NCBI GenBank assembly: GCA_020431405.1
Contig: JAGQIK010000356.1
Coordinates: forward strand, 1-38,235
Direction of reading: 5' to 3'
Source of the DNA: Myxococcales bacterium
GTDB taxonomy: Bacteria; Myxococcota_A; Polyangia; GCA-2747355
Length of the DNA: 38,235 nt
Every line of letters starts with the position of its first letter. Within the stretch, counting starts at the first letter, position 1. The position numbers and the translations under genes were made by a program. Below the pieces are notes generated by a model. The model was not told the origin of the DNA. It ran no database searches and saw only the letters and a list, made by a program, of their open reading frames with translations. Of this stretch, positions 9,946 to 17,036 are shown one piece after another.

Positions 9946-10478
9946 AGGCGCGGAAACGTCTCCGCGATGTCGGCTCCGGTGTAGTGCGCGACCCAGCCCG
10001 CTGGCTCGATGAAGAAGCGAATGCACTTGAAGGCGGGCGCGTCGCCCATGTCGAACCAGTGCGGCGTGTTGGCCGGCACGCTGATCAGATCGCCGCGCGT
10101 GCACAGCGCACCGAAGACCATGCCCTCGGCGTGGATGTAGAACAGGCCCTGCCCCTCGACGAAGAAGCGCACCTCGAACTCCGTGTGCGTGTGCTCGCTG
10201 AGGAACTTCTGGCGCAGCTCGCCCTTCTGAGGATGGTCGGGCTTCATCGCGATCACGTCGACCTGCTTGAAGCCATCCTCGGCCTTGATGCGCTCGACCT
10301 GCTCGGCGTAGGCAGCCAGCACCTCGTCCTGCGTAGCGTCGGGGCCGATCTCGCGATCAGCCGTCCAGCGCTCGAAGCGCACACCTACGCCGCGCAGTCG
10401 CTCGGCGATGGCCTCGCCGTCGGTGAGCACCTCGACGTCTTCCGGTCGGTCCTCCGCGTAGATCCTGAGCTCGCTCAT
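9942..10478 (-). CDS. mtnD: Acireductone dioxygenase
   Basis: A 178-residue cupin enzyme that oxidises acireductone to the keto-acid precursor of methionine plus formate (iron form), or to off-pathway products (nickel form). The metal ligands are visible in EHTHTEFEVRFFVEG (two His and one Glu) and in the later VPANTPHWFD (His); the opening MSELRIYAEDRPE is family-like. ATG at 10478 is preceded by a strong AAGGAGGA about ten bases upstream. GTG at 10487 would sit almost on that site and is less likely. The gene overlaps mtnC by four bases and starts 32 bp after mtnB. Metal preference cannot be read from sequence. Confidence 0.95.
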   Translation of the reverse strand: MSELRIYAEDRPEDVEVLTDGEAIAERLRGVGVRFERWTADREIGPDATQDEVLAAYAEQVERIKAEDGFKQVDVIAMKPDHPQKGELRQKFLSEHTHTEFEVRFFVEGQGLFYIHAEGMVFGALCTRGDLISVPANTPHWFDMGDAPAFKCIRFFIEPAGWVAHYTGADIAETFPRL

Positions 10479-10510
10479 CCTTCTCACTCCTCCTTAGCGG
10501 AGCTTATCAG

Positions 10511-11137
10511 CTAGCGGCCGACGCGCTGCAGCCGCAGCAGCTCGAGCTCGCAGCCGAGCAGAAACTCCAACGCCTCGACGTGCCGCCGCGCGTCGGCGAC
10601 CGTCTCGCCCCAGGTGTAGAGGCCGTGCCCCTCGATCAGATAGCCGATGGGGTCGGGCTCGCTGTCGAGCCAGGCGTCGACCTTGGCGGCGAGCCGCGGC
10701 ACGTCCTGATCGTTGGCGAACACGGGCAGGCGCGCGCGCGCCTCGTGCGTGTCGTAGTGCGTGAACGCCTTGAGCACCTCGTAGTCGGAGACGACGATCT
10801 CGCGGCCGACGAGCTTCGACATCAGCGTCGCCGTGCGCGAGTGGTGGTGCAGCACGGCGCCGATGCACGCGTCGCGCCGATAGAGCTGCGTGTGCAGCGC
10901 CGTCTCGGCGGAGGGTTTCTTGCCGGCCGTCAGCACCTCACCGTCACCGCTCACGCGCATCAGGTCCTCGGCGCGTAGCTCGCCCTTGTGGCGGCCCGAG
11001 ACGGTGATCGCGATACTGCCGTCGTCGAGACGCACCGAGAAGTTGCCGCTGGTAGCGGGTACCCAGCTGCGCTCGTAGAACAGCGCGCCGACCCGCATCA
11101 GCTCGTTGACCGCCTGCTCGAAGGTCGGTGCCGTCAT
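10511..11137 (-). CDS. mtnB: Methylthioribulose-1-phosphate dehydratase
   Basis: A 208-residue class II aldolase/adducin-fold zinc enzyme that dehydrates 5-methylthioribulose-1-phosphate to the diketo compound used by MtnC. Characteristic phrases are ATSGNFSVRLDDG, ITVSGRHKGEL, PSAETALHTQLYRRD, the zinc-binding AVLHHHSRTATLMS, and IEGHGLYTWGETVADARRH. Length fits the family. ATG at 11137 overlaps the TGA of the upstream glycosyltransferase gene (ATGA), giving translational coupling. mtnA and an MTA nucleosidase or phosphorylase are not in the window. Confidence 0.95.
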   Translation of the reverse strand: MTAPTFEQAVNELMRVGALFYERSWVPATSGNFSVRLDDGSIAITVSGRHKGELRAEDLMRVSGDGEVLTAGKKPSAETALHTQLYRRDACIGAVLHHHSRTATLMSKLVGREIVVSDYEVLKAFTHYDTHEARARLPVFANDQDVPRLAAKVDAWLDSEPDPIGYLIEGHGLYTWGETVADARRHVEALEFLLGCELELLRLQRVGR

Positions 11138-12438
11138 AGCGAAAGCCCGATGTCGCCCAACGCCTCGTCGAGCACGCGCGCCAGCGCGGCGTAGGAGAAG
11201 TGCTCGACGCAGAGCGCGTAGTTGTGGTCGGCGGCGTGCTCGGCGCGCGCCGCGTCGGTGATCAACGCGCGCGCCTGGGCGATGGCGTCGTGCGTGACCT
11301 CACCGTCGATCTCGATCAATGAAAAGCCCTTCGGCGCGATGTCTTCGACGTACACGCTGTAGCGGTTGACCAGCACCGTGCGGCGAAACCACATCGCCTC
11401 GAGCAGCGCGTTGCCGAAGCCCTCGTAGAGGCTCGGGTAGGTCACGACGTCGGCGTGCGGATAGGTGTCCCACAGCGAGTAGACCTTGCTGCCGTCGGCG
11501 CGCTGCCGGCGCGCATCCCCGACGTGCTCGGCGACGTAGCGCAGATCGACGCCGCTTCGCGCCGCCTTGGCCTCGAGCGCGTGCAGGGTGTCGAGCCCTT
11601 CGTCGCCGGCCTCGTGCGTGATGACCAGCACGGGCTCGAGGTCGGCGAGCGCCGCGGCGAAGTCGATGGCGAGCTCGATGCCCTTGCGGGCGACGACGCG
11701 CGTCGGCTGCAAGAGCAGCAGCTTGTCGGGGGGGACGTCGATGGTCTCGCGAAAGTCACGGCTGTAGTCGTCGAGCGCGGGCGGCTCGCGCTCGAAGTCC
11801 ATCACGTTGGGCAGCACGCGCGAGTGGATGCCGCGCCAGCGCTCCAGCGAGCGCTTGGCTTCGCTGTTGATCGACACGTGCGAGACGCGGTCGCCATCGT
11901 AGGGGAAGTAGCCCTTGACGATCGTCGGCACGCGGGTGCCAGCAAAGCGCGTGCGCTCCCACCAGTAGTCGTGGTTGTGGCTCAGAACCGGCAGGCGCCG
12001 CTGCTCGACAACGCGCGCGATGGCCACCGCAAGCGGCAGCTGCATCGGGATCGCCCAGGCGTTCTGCACGACGATCAGGTCCGCCCCCGTGCGGTCGACG
12101 ATCTCGCCGAGCGCCTCGGCGATCTCGCTCGCGCGCGCGTCGATGTCGCTCATCAGCTGCGAATCGTCGCCGGCGCCGTCGTCTCGTTCGACCGCGGCGG
12201 CGCCTTCCTCGAGCAGCCCGGGGAAGGCGCGCCGCTGCAGCGCCTCGTTCTGCTCGCTGCGAAAATGCATCGCCTCGACGAGGTGGCCGTCGGCCGCCCC
12301 GTCGGCTGCCGTGTCGAGCTCGCCGGCGCAGAAGCTGACGCGATGGCCGCGCGCCTCGAAGACCTCGCGCATCTTGGCGGCCTCGAGGCTCACGCCGTCG
12401 GTGCCTGCGAGGCGGGTGGCGACAAAAAGGACGTTCAC
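11134..12438 (-). CDS. GT4-like glycosyltransferase coupled to mtnB
   Basis: A 434-residue GT-B fold glycosyltransferase. The N-terminal half has VLFVATRLAGTDGVSLEAAKM (acceptor-side loop), DLIVVQNAWAIPMQLPLAVA and PVLSHNHDYWWER. The C-terminal half has LLLLQPTRVVARKGIELAI and the donor-binding YPSLYEGFGNALLEAMWFRR with the paired Glu residues typical of GT4. There is no signal peptide or membrane helix. GTG at 12438 is chosen because it opens directly into the Rossmann strand (MNVLFVATRL); the longer frame upstream runs through repeat DNA. The first gene of the minus-strand run GT-mtnB-mtnD-mtnC. Donor and acceptor sugars cannot be inferred, and its place beside methionine salvage is unexplained. 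Confidence 0.88.
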   Translation of the reverse strand: MNVLFVATRLAGTDGVSLEAAKMREVFEARGHRVSFCAGELDTAADGAADGHLVEAMHFRSEQNEALQRRAFPGLLEEGAAAVERDDGAGDDSQLMSDIDARASEIAEALGEIVDRTGADLIVVQNAWAIPMQLPLAVAIARVVEQRRLPVLSHNHDYWWERTRFAGTRVPTIVKGYFPYDGDRVSHVSINSEAKRSLERWRGIHSRVLPNVMDFEREPPALDDYSRDFRETIDVPPDKLLLLQPTRVVARKGIELAIDFAAALADLEPVLVITHEAGDEGLDTLHALEAKAARSGVDLRYVAEHVGDARRQRADGSKVYSLWDTYPHADVVTYPSLYEGFGNALLEAMWFRRTVLVNRYSVYVEDIAPKGFSLIEIDGEVTHDAIAQARALITDAARAEHAADHNYALCVEHFSYAALARVLDEALGDIGLSL

Positions 12439-12483
12439 GCTGTGACTGTGACGCGACGGGCGCGGCGGGGTCAAATTACGGGC

Positions 12484-12553
12484 GGCCTCGGGCCTCGGGC
12501 CTCGGGCCTCGGGCCTCGGATCGAGCCGCGGGCTCGCGCTTCGCGCTTCGCAA
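12484..12553 (-). repeat. Composite heptad repeat, second copy
   Basis: Five GGCCTCG heptads (12484-12518) followed by a core with hairpin CGAGCC-GCG-GGCTCG (12522-12536) and GCGCTTCGCGCTTCGCA. Read on the minus strand it matches 9091-9150 in core sequence and order, only the heptad letters differing (CCGAGGC for CTGAAGC). It sits between the membrane gene and the glycosyltransferase gene. Confidence 0.75.
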
Positions 12554-12569
12554 CTGGTGGCGCTGCGCC

Positions 12570-12926
12570 TCAGCGCAGCAGGAGCAGGCCGAGGGCGGTG
12601 GAGATGGCGTTGACGAGCAACGCGATGCCTAGCCCGCGGGTGGTGGCTGCGGCGGTGCCGAGCGGGGTACGCGAGCGCAGGGCGAAGGCGACGAGCAGTC
12701 CCTCGAGAACAAAGACCAGCGTCTCGCTGACGGCTAGCCACAGCCCGTAGGGCAAAAAGCGCGGCATCAGGTACCACAGCGCCGGATGCGTGGCGAGGTT
12801 GACGCCGACGCCGACACCCAGCGCGCGCGCGTCACCCAGCGCGCGGCGCAGCAGCAACCAGTAGAGCGGTAGCTCGATGGCAAGCGTTAGCGCGAACGCG
12901 ACGAGCCACTTGGAGAGCGGAGGCAT
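12570..12926 (-). CDS. Small integral membrane protein
   Basis: A 118-residue protein with about four hydrophobic segments: WLVAFALTLAIELPLYWLLL, a middle stretch around VGVNLATHPALWYLM, LWLAVSETLVFVLEGLLVAF, and GIALLVNAISTALGLLLL. The pattern E-L-P-L-Y-W, N-L-A-T-H-P-A-L-W and S-E-T-L-V-F-V-L-E-G resembles small inner-membrane proteins seen in myxobacteria, but I cannot name the family. ATG at 12926 begins three bases after the stop of the larger membrane protein upstream, so the two are very probably one operon. Confidence 0.75.
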   Translation of the reverse strand: MPPLSKWLVAFALTLAIELPLYWLLLRRALGDARALGVGVGVNLATHPALWYLMPRFLPYGLWLAVSETLVFVLEGLLVAFALRSRTPLGTAAATTRGLGIALLVNAISTALGLLLLR

Positions 12927-12929
12927 CGC

Positions 12930-14000
12930 TCATCGGCGCGGGCGCGCCCGCAGCCACAGCGCCGCGCCCGCGGCGATCTCGAGCCAACCGTGAAACAGCA
13001 CGAGCGATAGGTAAGCGGCGCGCGTGCGCACGGGATCGAAGACGGCCAGCGTCGGCACGGCGAGCGTCGAGACGAGCGCGAGGGCGAAGCCCCAGCGGCC
13101 GAGATCGCGGCGCAGCGCGTCGATGTTGGAGCGGAACGTCGACGGCCCTTGGCGCGCGTAGTAGTGCTGGTTGCTCGGCACCAGGCGCAGCCACACCGAG
13201 TAGTGCACCGACTGCGCGAAGCAGAACAGCAGCACCAGACGCTCGGCCCATGGCGAGGCGATGCCCGGCGCGAGCAGCCGCGTCATATCGGCGAGCGCGA
13301 GGCCGGCGGCCGAGCCGCTGGTCACGCCGAGGGCGCGGCCGATGGGCTCGAGCCCACCCGAGAGGATCAACAGCGCGACGGCGCCATAGGCCAGCGCCAC
13401 GCTAGCGTAGCGCCGCCACGGCCCCTCGCCGCGCGAGAGGGACAGCCACAGCACCAGCGCGATGAGGTTATGCGCGTGCCCGAGCAGCAGCGCGGTGAGC
13501 CGCGGGTTGGCCACCAGCCAGGCGCCGACGGCGAGCCAGCCGACGAGCGCGACGGCCTGGCGCGCGCCGAGCTCGCGCAGCGGCACCGCGCCGATGGCCG
13601 CCGCCACGGCGATCACACCGCACGCCGTCTCGAAGCCGAGGTGCGGCGCGGCGCCTGCGAGCACGAGCGCGCGCTCGATGGTCATCGCGGCCAGCGGCGC
13701 CACGATGCCGTAGAGGCGCGCGCGCCCGAGCCGCTGCGGCGGGCGCAGCAGCAGGTAGCGCACGTCGGCGATCACGTGCGGTACGCCGAGCAGCAGCGGC
13801 CCCAGCAGCAGCAGCCACAGCGGGGCCAACGCCGTGCATAGCAGCGCCACCAACAGCGAGAACATCGCGACGAGCACGACGCGCGCCGAGCGGTCGCTGA
13901 TGAAACGCGGGCCGAGACCGCAGCGCAACAACGCGCGCCACAGCTGGCGGCGCGCGCCATCGAGCCACGAGACCACGGCGCTGTCGCTGGCGGCGATCAT
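12930..14000 (-). CDS. Polytopic membrane protein with conserved-looking histidines
   Basis: A 356-residue, strongly hydrophobic protein with roughly eight to ten membrane segments. Histidines sit inside or beside helices: LGVPHVIADVRYLL, LLLGHAHNLIALVLW, FAQSVHYSVWLRLVP and LVLFHGWLEIAAG. Four such intramembrane His sites suggest a metal site or haem ligation. The GVPHxxxD pattern is only faintly like the GIPHG-D of Brp/Blh carotenoid dioxygenases, and I do not claim that function. The C-terminus is Arg-rich (RARPRR). ATG at 14000. Upstream by 36 bp is the small MYXO-CTERM-like gene on the same strand; downstream, the 118-residue membrane gene follows by three bases. Confidence 0.8.
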   Translation of the reverse strand: MIAASDSAVVSWLDGARRQLWRALLRCGLGPRFISDRSARVVLVAMFSLLVALLCTALAPLWLLLLGPLLLGVPHVIADVRYLLLRPPQRLGRARLYGIVAPLAAMTIERALVLAGAAPHLGFETACGVIAVAAAIGAVPLRELGARQAVALVGWLAVGAWLVANPRLTALLLGHAHNLIALVLWLSLSRGEGPWRRYASVALAYGAVALLILSGGLEPIGRALGVTSGSAAGLALADMTRLLAPGIASPWAERLVLLFCFAQSVHYSVWLRLVPSNQHYYARQGPSTFRSNIDALRRDLGRWGFALALVSTLAVPTLAVFDPVRTRAAYLSLVLFHGWLEIAAGAALWLRARPRR

Positions 14001-14036
14001 CTCGTGCCGGCTGCCTACCCTTGCCTGCCTACCGAC

Positions 14037-14333
14037 CTACTCGCGGCGCGCCTGGCGCTCGCGACGACGGCGGCGGCCGGCGACGACGAGCAAGCCCAGC
14101 CCGAGGCAAAGGCACAGCGCCGCCACACCGCGCGCGTGCCACGGGTTGGCGACGATCGCGCAGCCGCTGTCGTCTTTTCCGCTCGGGTTGGTGCCCGTGT
14201 CCGTCTTGGACGACGTGTCGCTGGCGGTCGAGTCTTTGGTCGTGGTGCTGTCCGGTGGCGCGACGTCGGCGCGCGCGGCGGCGCTCGACAAGCAGAGCAG
14301 TGTGACAACGGACAGCGCGGCAAGCATTCGCAT
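14037..14333 (-). CDS. Small secreted protein with MYXO-CTERM-like tail
   Basis: A 98-residue protein that is little more than sorting signals. The signal peptide (RMLAALSVVTLLCLSSAAARA) is followed by a Ser/Thr/Asp-rich linker (PPDSTTTKDSTASDTSSKTD), then SGCAIVANPWHARG, one hydrophobic helix (VAALCLCLGLGLLVVA) and an Arg cluster (GRRRRRER). The Cys-helix-Arg order is the layout of the MYXO-CTERM surface-sorting tail of myxobacteria. The tail is somewhat divergent, so a plain membrane anchor is possible. ATG at 14333 is supported by GAGGAG about nine bases upstream. First gene of the run leading into the two membrane proteins. Confidence 0.75.
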   Translation of the reverse strand: MRMLAALSVVTLLCLSSAAARADVAPPDSTTTKDSTASDTSSKTDTGTNPSGKDDSGCAIVANPWHARGVAALCLCLGLGLLVVAGRRRRRERQARRE

Positions 14334-14431
14334 GGCTAGGTCTCCTCGTTGTGGTGGGAATCGACGTGGCCAATGTAGGGGGCGCGTGCGGCGCGCGCGA
14401 GTTTCTGGCGCTCCGCGTGCTACCGTCGCGC

Positions 14432-14764
14432 ATGCCTCTCGCACGAAATCCCATCGACTACCGCGACAGCGTCGAAGACGGCGATAGCGACTTCGAGCGC
14501 GCGGTGTTCTCGGTCATCGACAAGCTGCTCGCTGGCGAGCGCGAAAATGTTCACCGTCACATGGCTGAGGTGCTGACGCTGATGCGCGACGCGAAGCTCT
14601 CCTACAGCAGCAAGATCTACACGCTGATGATGTCGGTCTGCTTTTTGGCGCACATGGAGGTGCCTCTCGAGGTGCCTCACCAGGGGCTCGAGCGCATGCT
14701 CGCGCGCGCCTACCGCGACATGCTGGCCGCGATGGAAGCCGGCGAGATCCCCGCCGAGCCGTAG
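14432..14764 (+). CDS. Small cytosolic protein of unknown function
   Basis: A 110-residue protein without signal peptide or membrane helix. It looks largely helical: SDFERAVFSVIDKLLAGERENVHRHMAEVLTLMRDAKLS, then SKIYTLMMSVCFLAHMEVPLEVPHQGLERMLARAYRDMLAAM, ending acidic (EAGEIPAEP). No catalytic motif recognised. ATG at 14432 is chosen over the in-frame start at 14351 because the upstream stretch overlaps the divergent gene's promoter area and reads as non-protein. A GG-N10-GC arrangement at 14406-14420 lies too close to the ATG to be a convincing promoter. Confidence 0.65.
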   Translation: MPLARNPIDYRDSVEDGDSDFERAVFSVIDKLLAGERENVHRHMAEVLTLMRDAKLSYSSKIYTLMMSVCFLAHMEVPLEVPHQGLERMLARAYRDMLAAMEAGEIPAEP

Positions 14765-14785
14765 CGCTGCCACGCCCTCGCCGGA

Positions 14786-14824
14786 CCGCCAGCACCTACA
14801 GGGGAATACAGCCCCGGCTGGCGG
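14786..14824 (+). terminator. Possible stem-loop after the 110-residue gene
   Basis: CCGCCAGC (14786-14793) pairs with GCTGGCGG (14817-14824), and inside it GGGG (14801-14804) can pair with CCCC (14812-14815). There is no T tract after the stem, so intrinsic termination is uncertain. Confidence 0.35.
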
Positions 14825-14881
14825 GGGTCATGTCCCCAGCGGCGATCGTGTGATCTCGGCGACCTAGTAGTGCAGAATGAG

Positions 14882-14896
14882 TGGCATGTAGCTTGC
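14882..14896 (+). promoter_or_regulatory. Sigma-54 promoter for the Cys-rich lipoprotein gene
   Basis: TGGCAT-N5-TTGC, with exact GG-N10-GC spacing. Predicted transcription start is near 14908, about 24 bp before the ATG at 14932. It needs an activator of the type encoded at 18067. Confidence 0.75.
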
Positions 14897-14931
14897 GATG
14901 CCCTGTGGTGCATTGCCGGGAGCCGCCGAAT

Positions 14932-15450
14932 ATGGCCTTACACCGCTATCGTCTCATCTCGCTCGCCACGCTGCTCGTCGTCGGCGTCGGCGCATGCGAA
15001 GGGGGCGCCGTGATCACCCCCGACCGTGGTCGTGTCGACGCGGCCGTCTACTACGACATCGGCACCGGCGGCCCTGACATCAACACCCCGCTGCTCCAGC
15101 CAGGCGACAACTGCCCGCTCGCCGACTGCTTCTCGGACACGCTGCTCTGCATCGGCGGCATCTGCCGCGTCAAATGCGCGCAGCCCAAGCCCGGCTGCAA
15201 CCACGCCGCGCCCGAGTGCCCGGTGGGAACGACGTGTCTGCCGGCGACGACGTTCACCGACGCCTGCTTCCCCGCGACCGGCGCGCTGGGCGACACCTGC
15301 GACGCCGAGACGCCGTGCGGCCCCACGCTCGTCTGCGTGCAGGTGAGCGGTCCCGCCACTTGCGTCGCGCTCTGCTCGCGCGGCTGTCAGGCGGGCGAGG
15401 AGTGCCTCGAGACCGCCAAGAGCTGCATGGTCTGCATCAAGCGCCCGTAA
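14932..15450 (+). CDS. Cys-rich lipoprotein
   Basis: A 172-residue lipoprotein. The signal peptide LISLATLLVVGVGAC has lipobox VGAC, so it is probably anchored in a membrane by an N-terminal lipid. The mature part has a short linker (EGGAVITPDRGRVDAAVYYDIG) and then a Cys-rich region with recurring short loops: DNCPLADCFSDTLLCIGGICRVKC, GCNHAAPECPVGTTCLP, GDTCDAETPCGPTLVC, CSRGCQAGEECLE and SCMVC. These look like the small disulphide-rich repeats common in myxobacterial surface proteins. No enzymatic motif. ATG at 14932 is chosen over 14881 because it immediately opens the signal peptide and lies downstream of the sigma-54 site. Convergent with the ATP-binding protein gene. Confidence 0.82.
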   Translation: MALHRYRLISLATLLVVGVGACEGGAVITPDRGRVDAAVYYDIGTGGPDINTPLLQPGDNCPLADCFSDTLLCIGGICRVKCAQPKPGCNHAAPECPVGTTCLPATTFTDACFPATGALGDTCDAETPCGPTLVCVQVSGPATCVALCSRGCQAGEECLETAKSCMVCIKRP

Positions 15451-15460
15451 AGAGCGCGCG

Positions 15461-16249
15461 CTAGTTGCCGCTGTCGGCGAAGCGCGCCACGGCGCCGGTG
15501 GTCGCCAGCGGTGACGGCAGCACGGCGAGAAAATCGCCTTGGGTGCTGGCGAACATCGGCGCGACGCTGGTCAGCTCGGCCATGCTGGCGTGGATCGACG
15601 CCAAGCCGCGGCCGATCTGCTCGACGAGGCCCAGCGTGCGCGCGGTGGCGGCGATGGTGGGGTTGCGCGGCAGCGAGACGCCGCCGTAGCGCGAGGCGTT
15701 TTCCAACGGCAGCTGGCTCACGGCGGCGCCGGGGCTCCAGATCTCGAGACGGTCGTCGAAGATGCGCAGCGTGACGCGTCCTGCCAGCCGATAGTCGCGA
15801 TGTACCAGCGCGTTGACGAGCGCCTCGCGCACGGCGACCTGCGGATACTCCGGCACGTCGTCGCGCAGAAAGCCCGCGTGGCGTCGCGCGAACTCGAGGC
15901 CTTGCTCGAGCAGCTGTGCGATCGAGCCCTCGAAGTCGTCGCGCTGGCGCAGCGCATCGGAGATCGCGGTGCCGCTCACGCGCACCGCCGCGAGGCCCCA
16001 CTCGGGGCGCGTCAGCTGCGGCAGCGTGCCGAAGCACAAAAGCCCCGTCACGCTCGGCACGAGACGCTTGCCCTGCGGCGCGAGCAGCCCGATGCGCGCG
16101 GCGAGGTTTTCGAGCGGTGTCGTTTCGTGCAGCCGCGGCGCGCGGCGCGCGACGAAGGCTTCGACGGCGGCCATGTCGAGATCGTCGAGGCTGACGCCGG
16201 CTGCGGCCGAGCGATCGAAGCCGGCGGGCGGTGGAAGCGGCGGCAGCAC
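15461..16249 (-). CDS. AlbA/HATPase_c_4-type ATP-binding protein, short form
   Basis: About 262 residues. The C-terminal half matches the ATP-binding domain of COG2865-type proteins (often called RecG-related or putative transcriptional regulators): VAVREALVNALVHRDYRLAGRVTLRIFDDRLEIWSPG, where EALVNALVHRDY is the diagnostic nucleotide-binding motif, followed by RNPTIAATARTLGLVEQIGRGL. The N-terminus has LLCFGTLPQLTRPEWGLAAVR. The usual AlbA_2 DNA-binding domain of longer relatives is missing. GTG at 16249 starts five bases after the stop of the membrane gene upstream, so it is the last gene of the microcompartment-vertex operon. The role could be regulatory. Start less certain than the domain. 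Confidence 0.75.
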   Translation of the reverse strand: MLPPLPPPAGFDRSAAAGVSLDDLDMAAVEAFVARRAPRLHETTPLENLAARIGLLAPQGKRLVPSVTGLLCFGTLPQLTRPEWGLAAVRVSGTAISDALRQRDDFEGSIAQLLEQGLEFARRHAGFLRDDVPEYPQVAVREALVNALVHRDYRLAGRVTLRIFDDRLEIWSPGAAVSQLPLENASRYGGVSLPRNPTIAATARTLGLVEQIGRGLASIHASMAELTSVAPMFASTQGDFLAVLPSPLATTGAVARFADSGN

Positions 16250-16254
16250 GATCG

Positions 16255-16683
16255 CTAGCTTTCGCGCCGCGCGCGCTCGCGCGAGGTGCGCTGCGCGCCC
16301 ACGGCGGCGATCGCCGCGCCAGCGACGTGCACGATGCCGAGCACGATCGACCACGCCTGCAGCGCGAAGACGAAGACCAGGCCAGCGTCGGCAACGAGCA
16401 CGGCCGCGGCGCCGAGGCGCGGGCTGCGGCGCACGATCAGCGTGGCAAAGAGCATCAGCACCGGCAGCGCGTAGCCGGCAGCGACCAGCGCGAGGTTGAC
16501 GCGCGCGGCGAGCTCGGGACGCGCGGGCACCACCAGCGCGCCGGTGGCCACCACGCAGAGCGCCACGATCGCGCCGACGAGAGCGATCAGAAAGCCAGCC
16601 GGCACCAGCAGCGACTGCCCCGGCGAGAGGCCCATGCCGATGCCCTTGGCCGCCACGACCTCTTCCGCGCCGCCAGCGCTCAC
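16255..16683 (-). CDS. Small membrane protein in the BMC-P operon
   Basis: A 142-residue protein with four predicted membrane helices: SLLVPAGFLIALVGAIVALCVV, LALVAAGYALPVLMLFATLIV, GAAAVLVADAGLVFVFALQA and SIVLGIVHVAGAAIAAVG, then a basic tail (RTSRERARRES). The N-terminal 25 residues (SAGGAEEVVAAKGIGMGLSPGQ) are probably cytosolic. The GTG start at 16683 overlaps the TGA of the preceding BMC-P gene as GTGA, so it is translationally coupled to the shell-protein genes. The frame upstream of this start only shadows that gene. I do not recognise the family. Confidence 0.75.
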   Translation of the reverse strand: MSAGGAEEVVAAKGIGMGLSPGQSLLVPAGFLIALVGAIVALCVVATGALVVPARPELAARVNLALVAAGYALPVLMLFATLIVRRSPRLGAAAVLVADAGLVFVFALQAWSIVLGIVHVAGAAIAAVGAQRTSRERARRES

Positions 16684-17036
16684 ACCTGATCCTCGGAGAC
16701 TGCGCGCGCGGCGGCGAGCGCGGCCGCGTCGACGTCGATGCCGTCGATGATGGCGACGATGGCGGCGTCGACGGGCACGCTGGGCTTGCCGTCGGGCGTC
16801 GTCGGCGGGCAGATCGCCACGCGCGCCGCGTGACCGTAGGCCACGACGACCTCGTCGCCCACGCCAGCGTCGAGCGTGTCGGCGCAGATCACGAGGTCGC
16901 TCGAGCGCGAGGCCGGGCGCTGGTCGCCGGCGAGATCGTCGAGGTGGTAGGGCTGCACCGCGAGCAGCTTGAGGCCCTCGACCTCGGGCCACTTGACGGT
17001 CGACCACACGGTGCCGACCACACGTCCGACGAACAT
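16680..17036 (-). CDS. BMC-P vertex protein, EutN/CcmL family (fourth in operon)
   Basis: A 118-residue EutN/CcmL-type shell protein. Members form pentamers that cap the vertices of bacterial microcompartments. Family signs are the opening MFVGRVVGTVWSTVK, LLAVQPYHLDD, the loop ICADTLDAGVGDEVVVAYG, and the closing strand VPVDAAIVAIIDGIDVD. The C-terminus is extended (AAALAAARAVSEDQV). It is the A-type N-terminus of this cluster (GRVVG-x-x-W-x-T). ATG at 17036 overlaps the TAA of the previous gene as TAATG. No BMC hexamer gene lies nearby. Confidence 0.93.
   Translation of the reverse strand: MFVGRVVGTVWSTVKWPEVEGLKLLAVQPYHLDDLAGDQRPASRSSDLVICADTLDAGVGDEVVVAYGHAARVAICPPTTPDGKPSVPVDAAIVAIIDGIDVDAAALAAARAVSEDQV

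Noticed and set aside
12930-14000. Brp/Blh-type beta-carotene dioxygenase
   Set aside because: Similarity is limited to one GVPH-D pattern and general His-in-helix layout.
14406-14420. Sigma-54-like TGGCGC-N5-GTGC before the 110-residue gene
   Set aside because: Two off-consensus bases, and transcription would start at the start codon itself.
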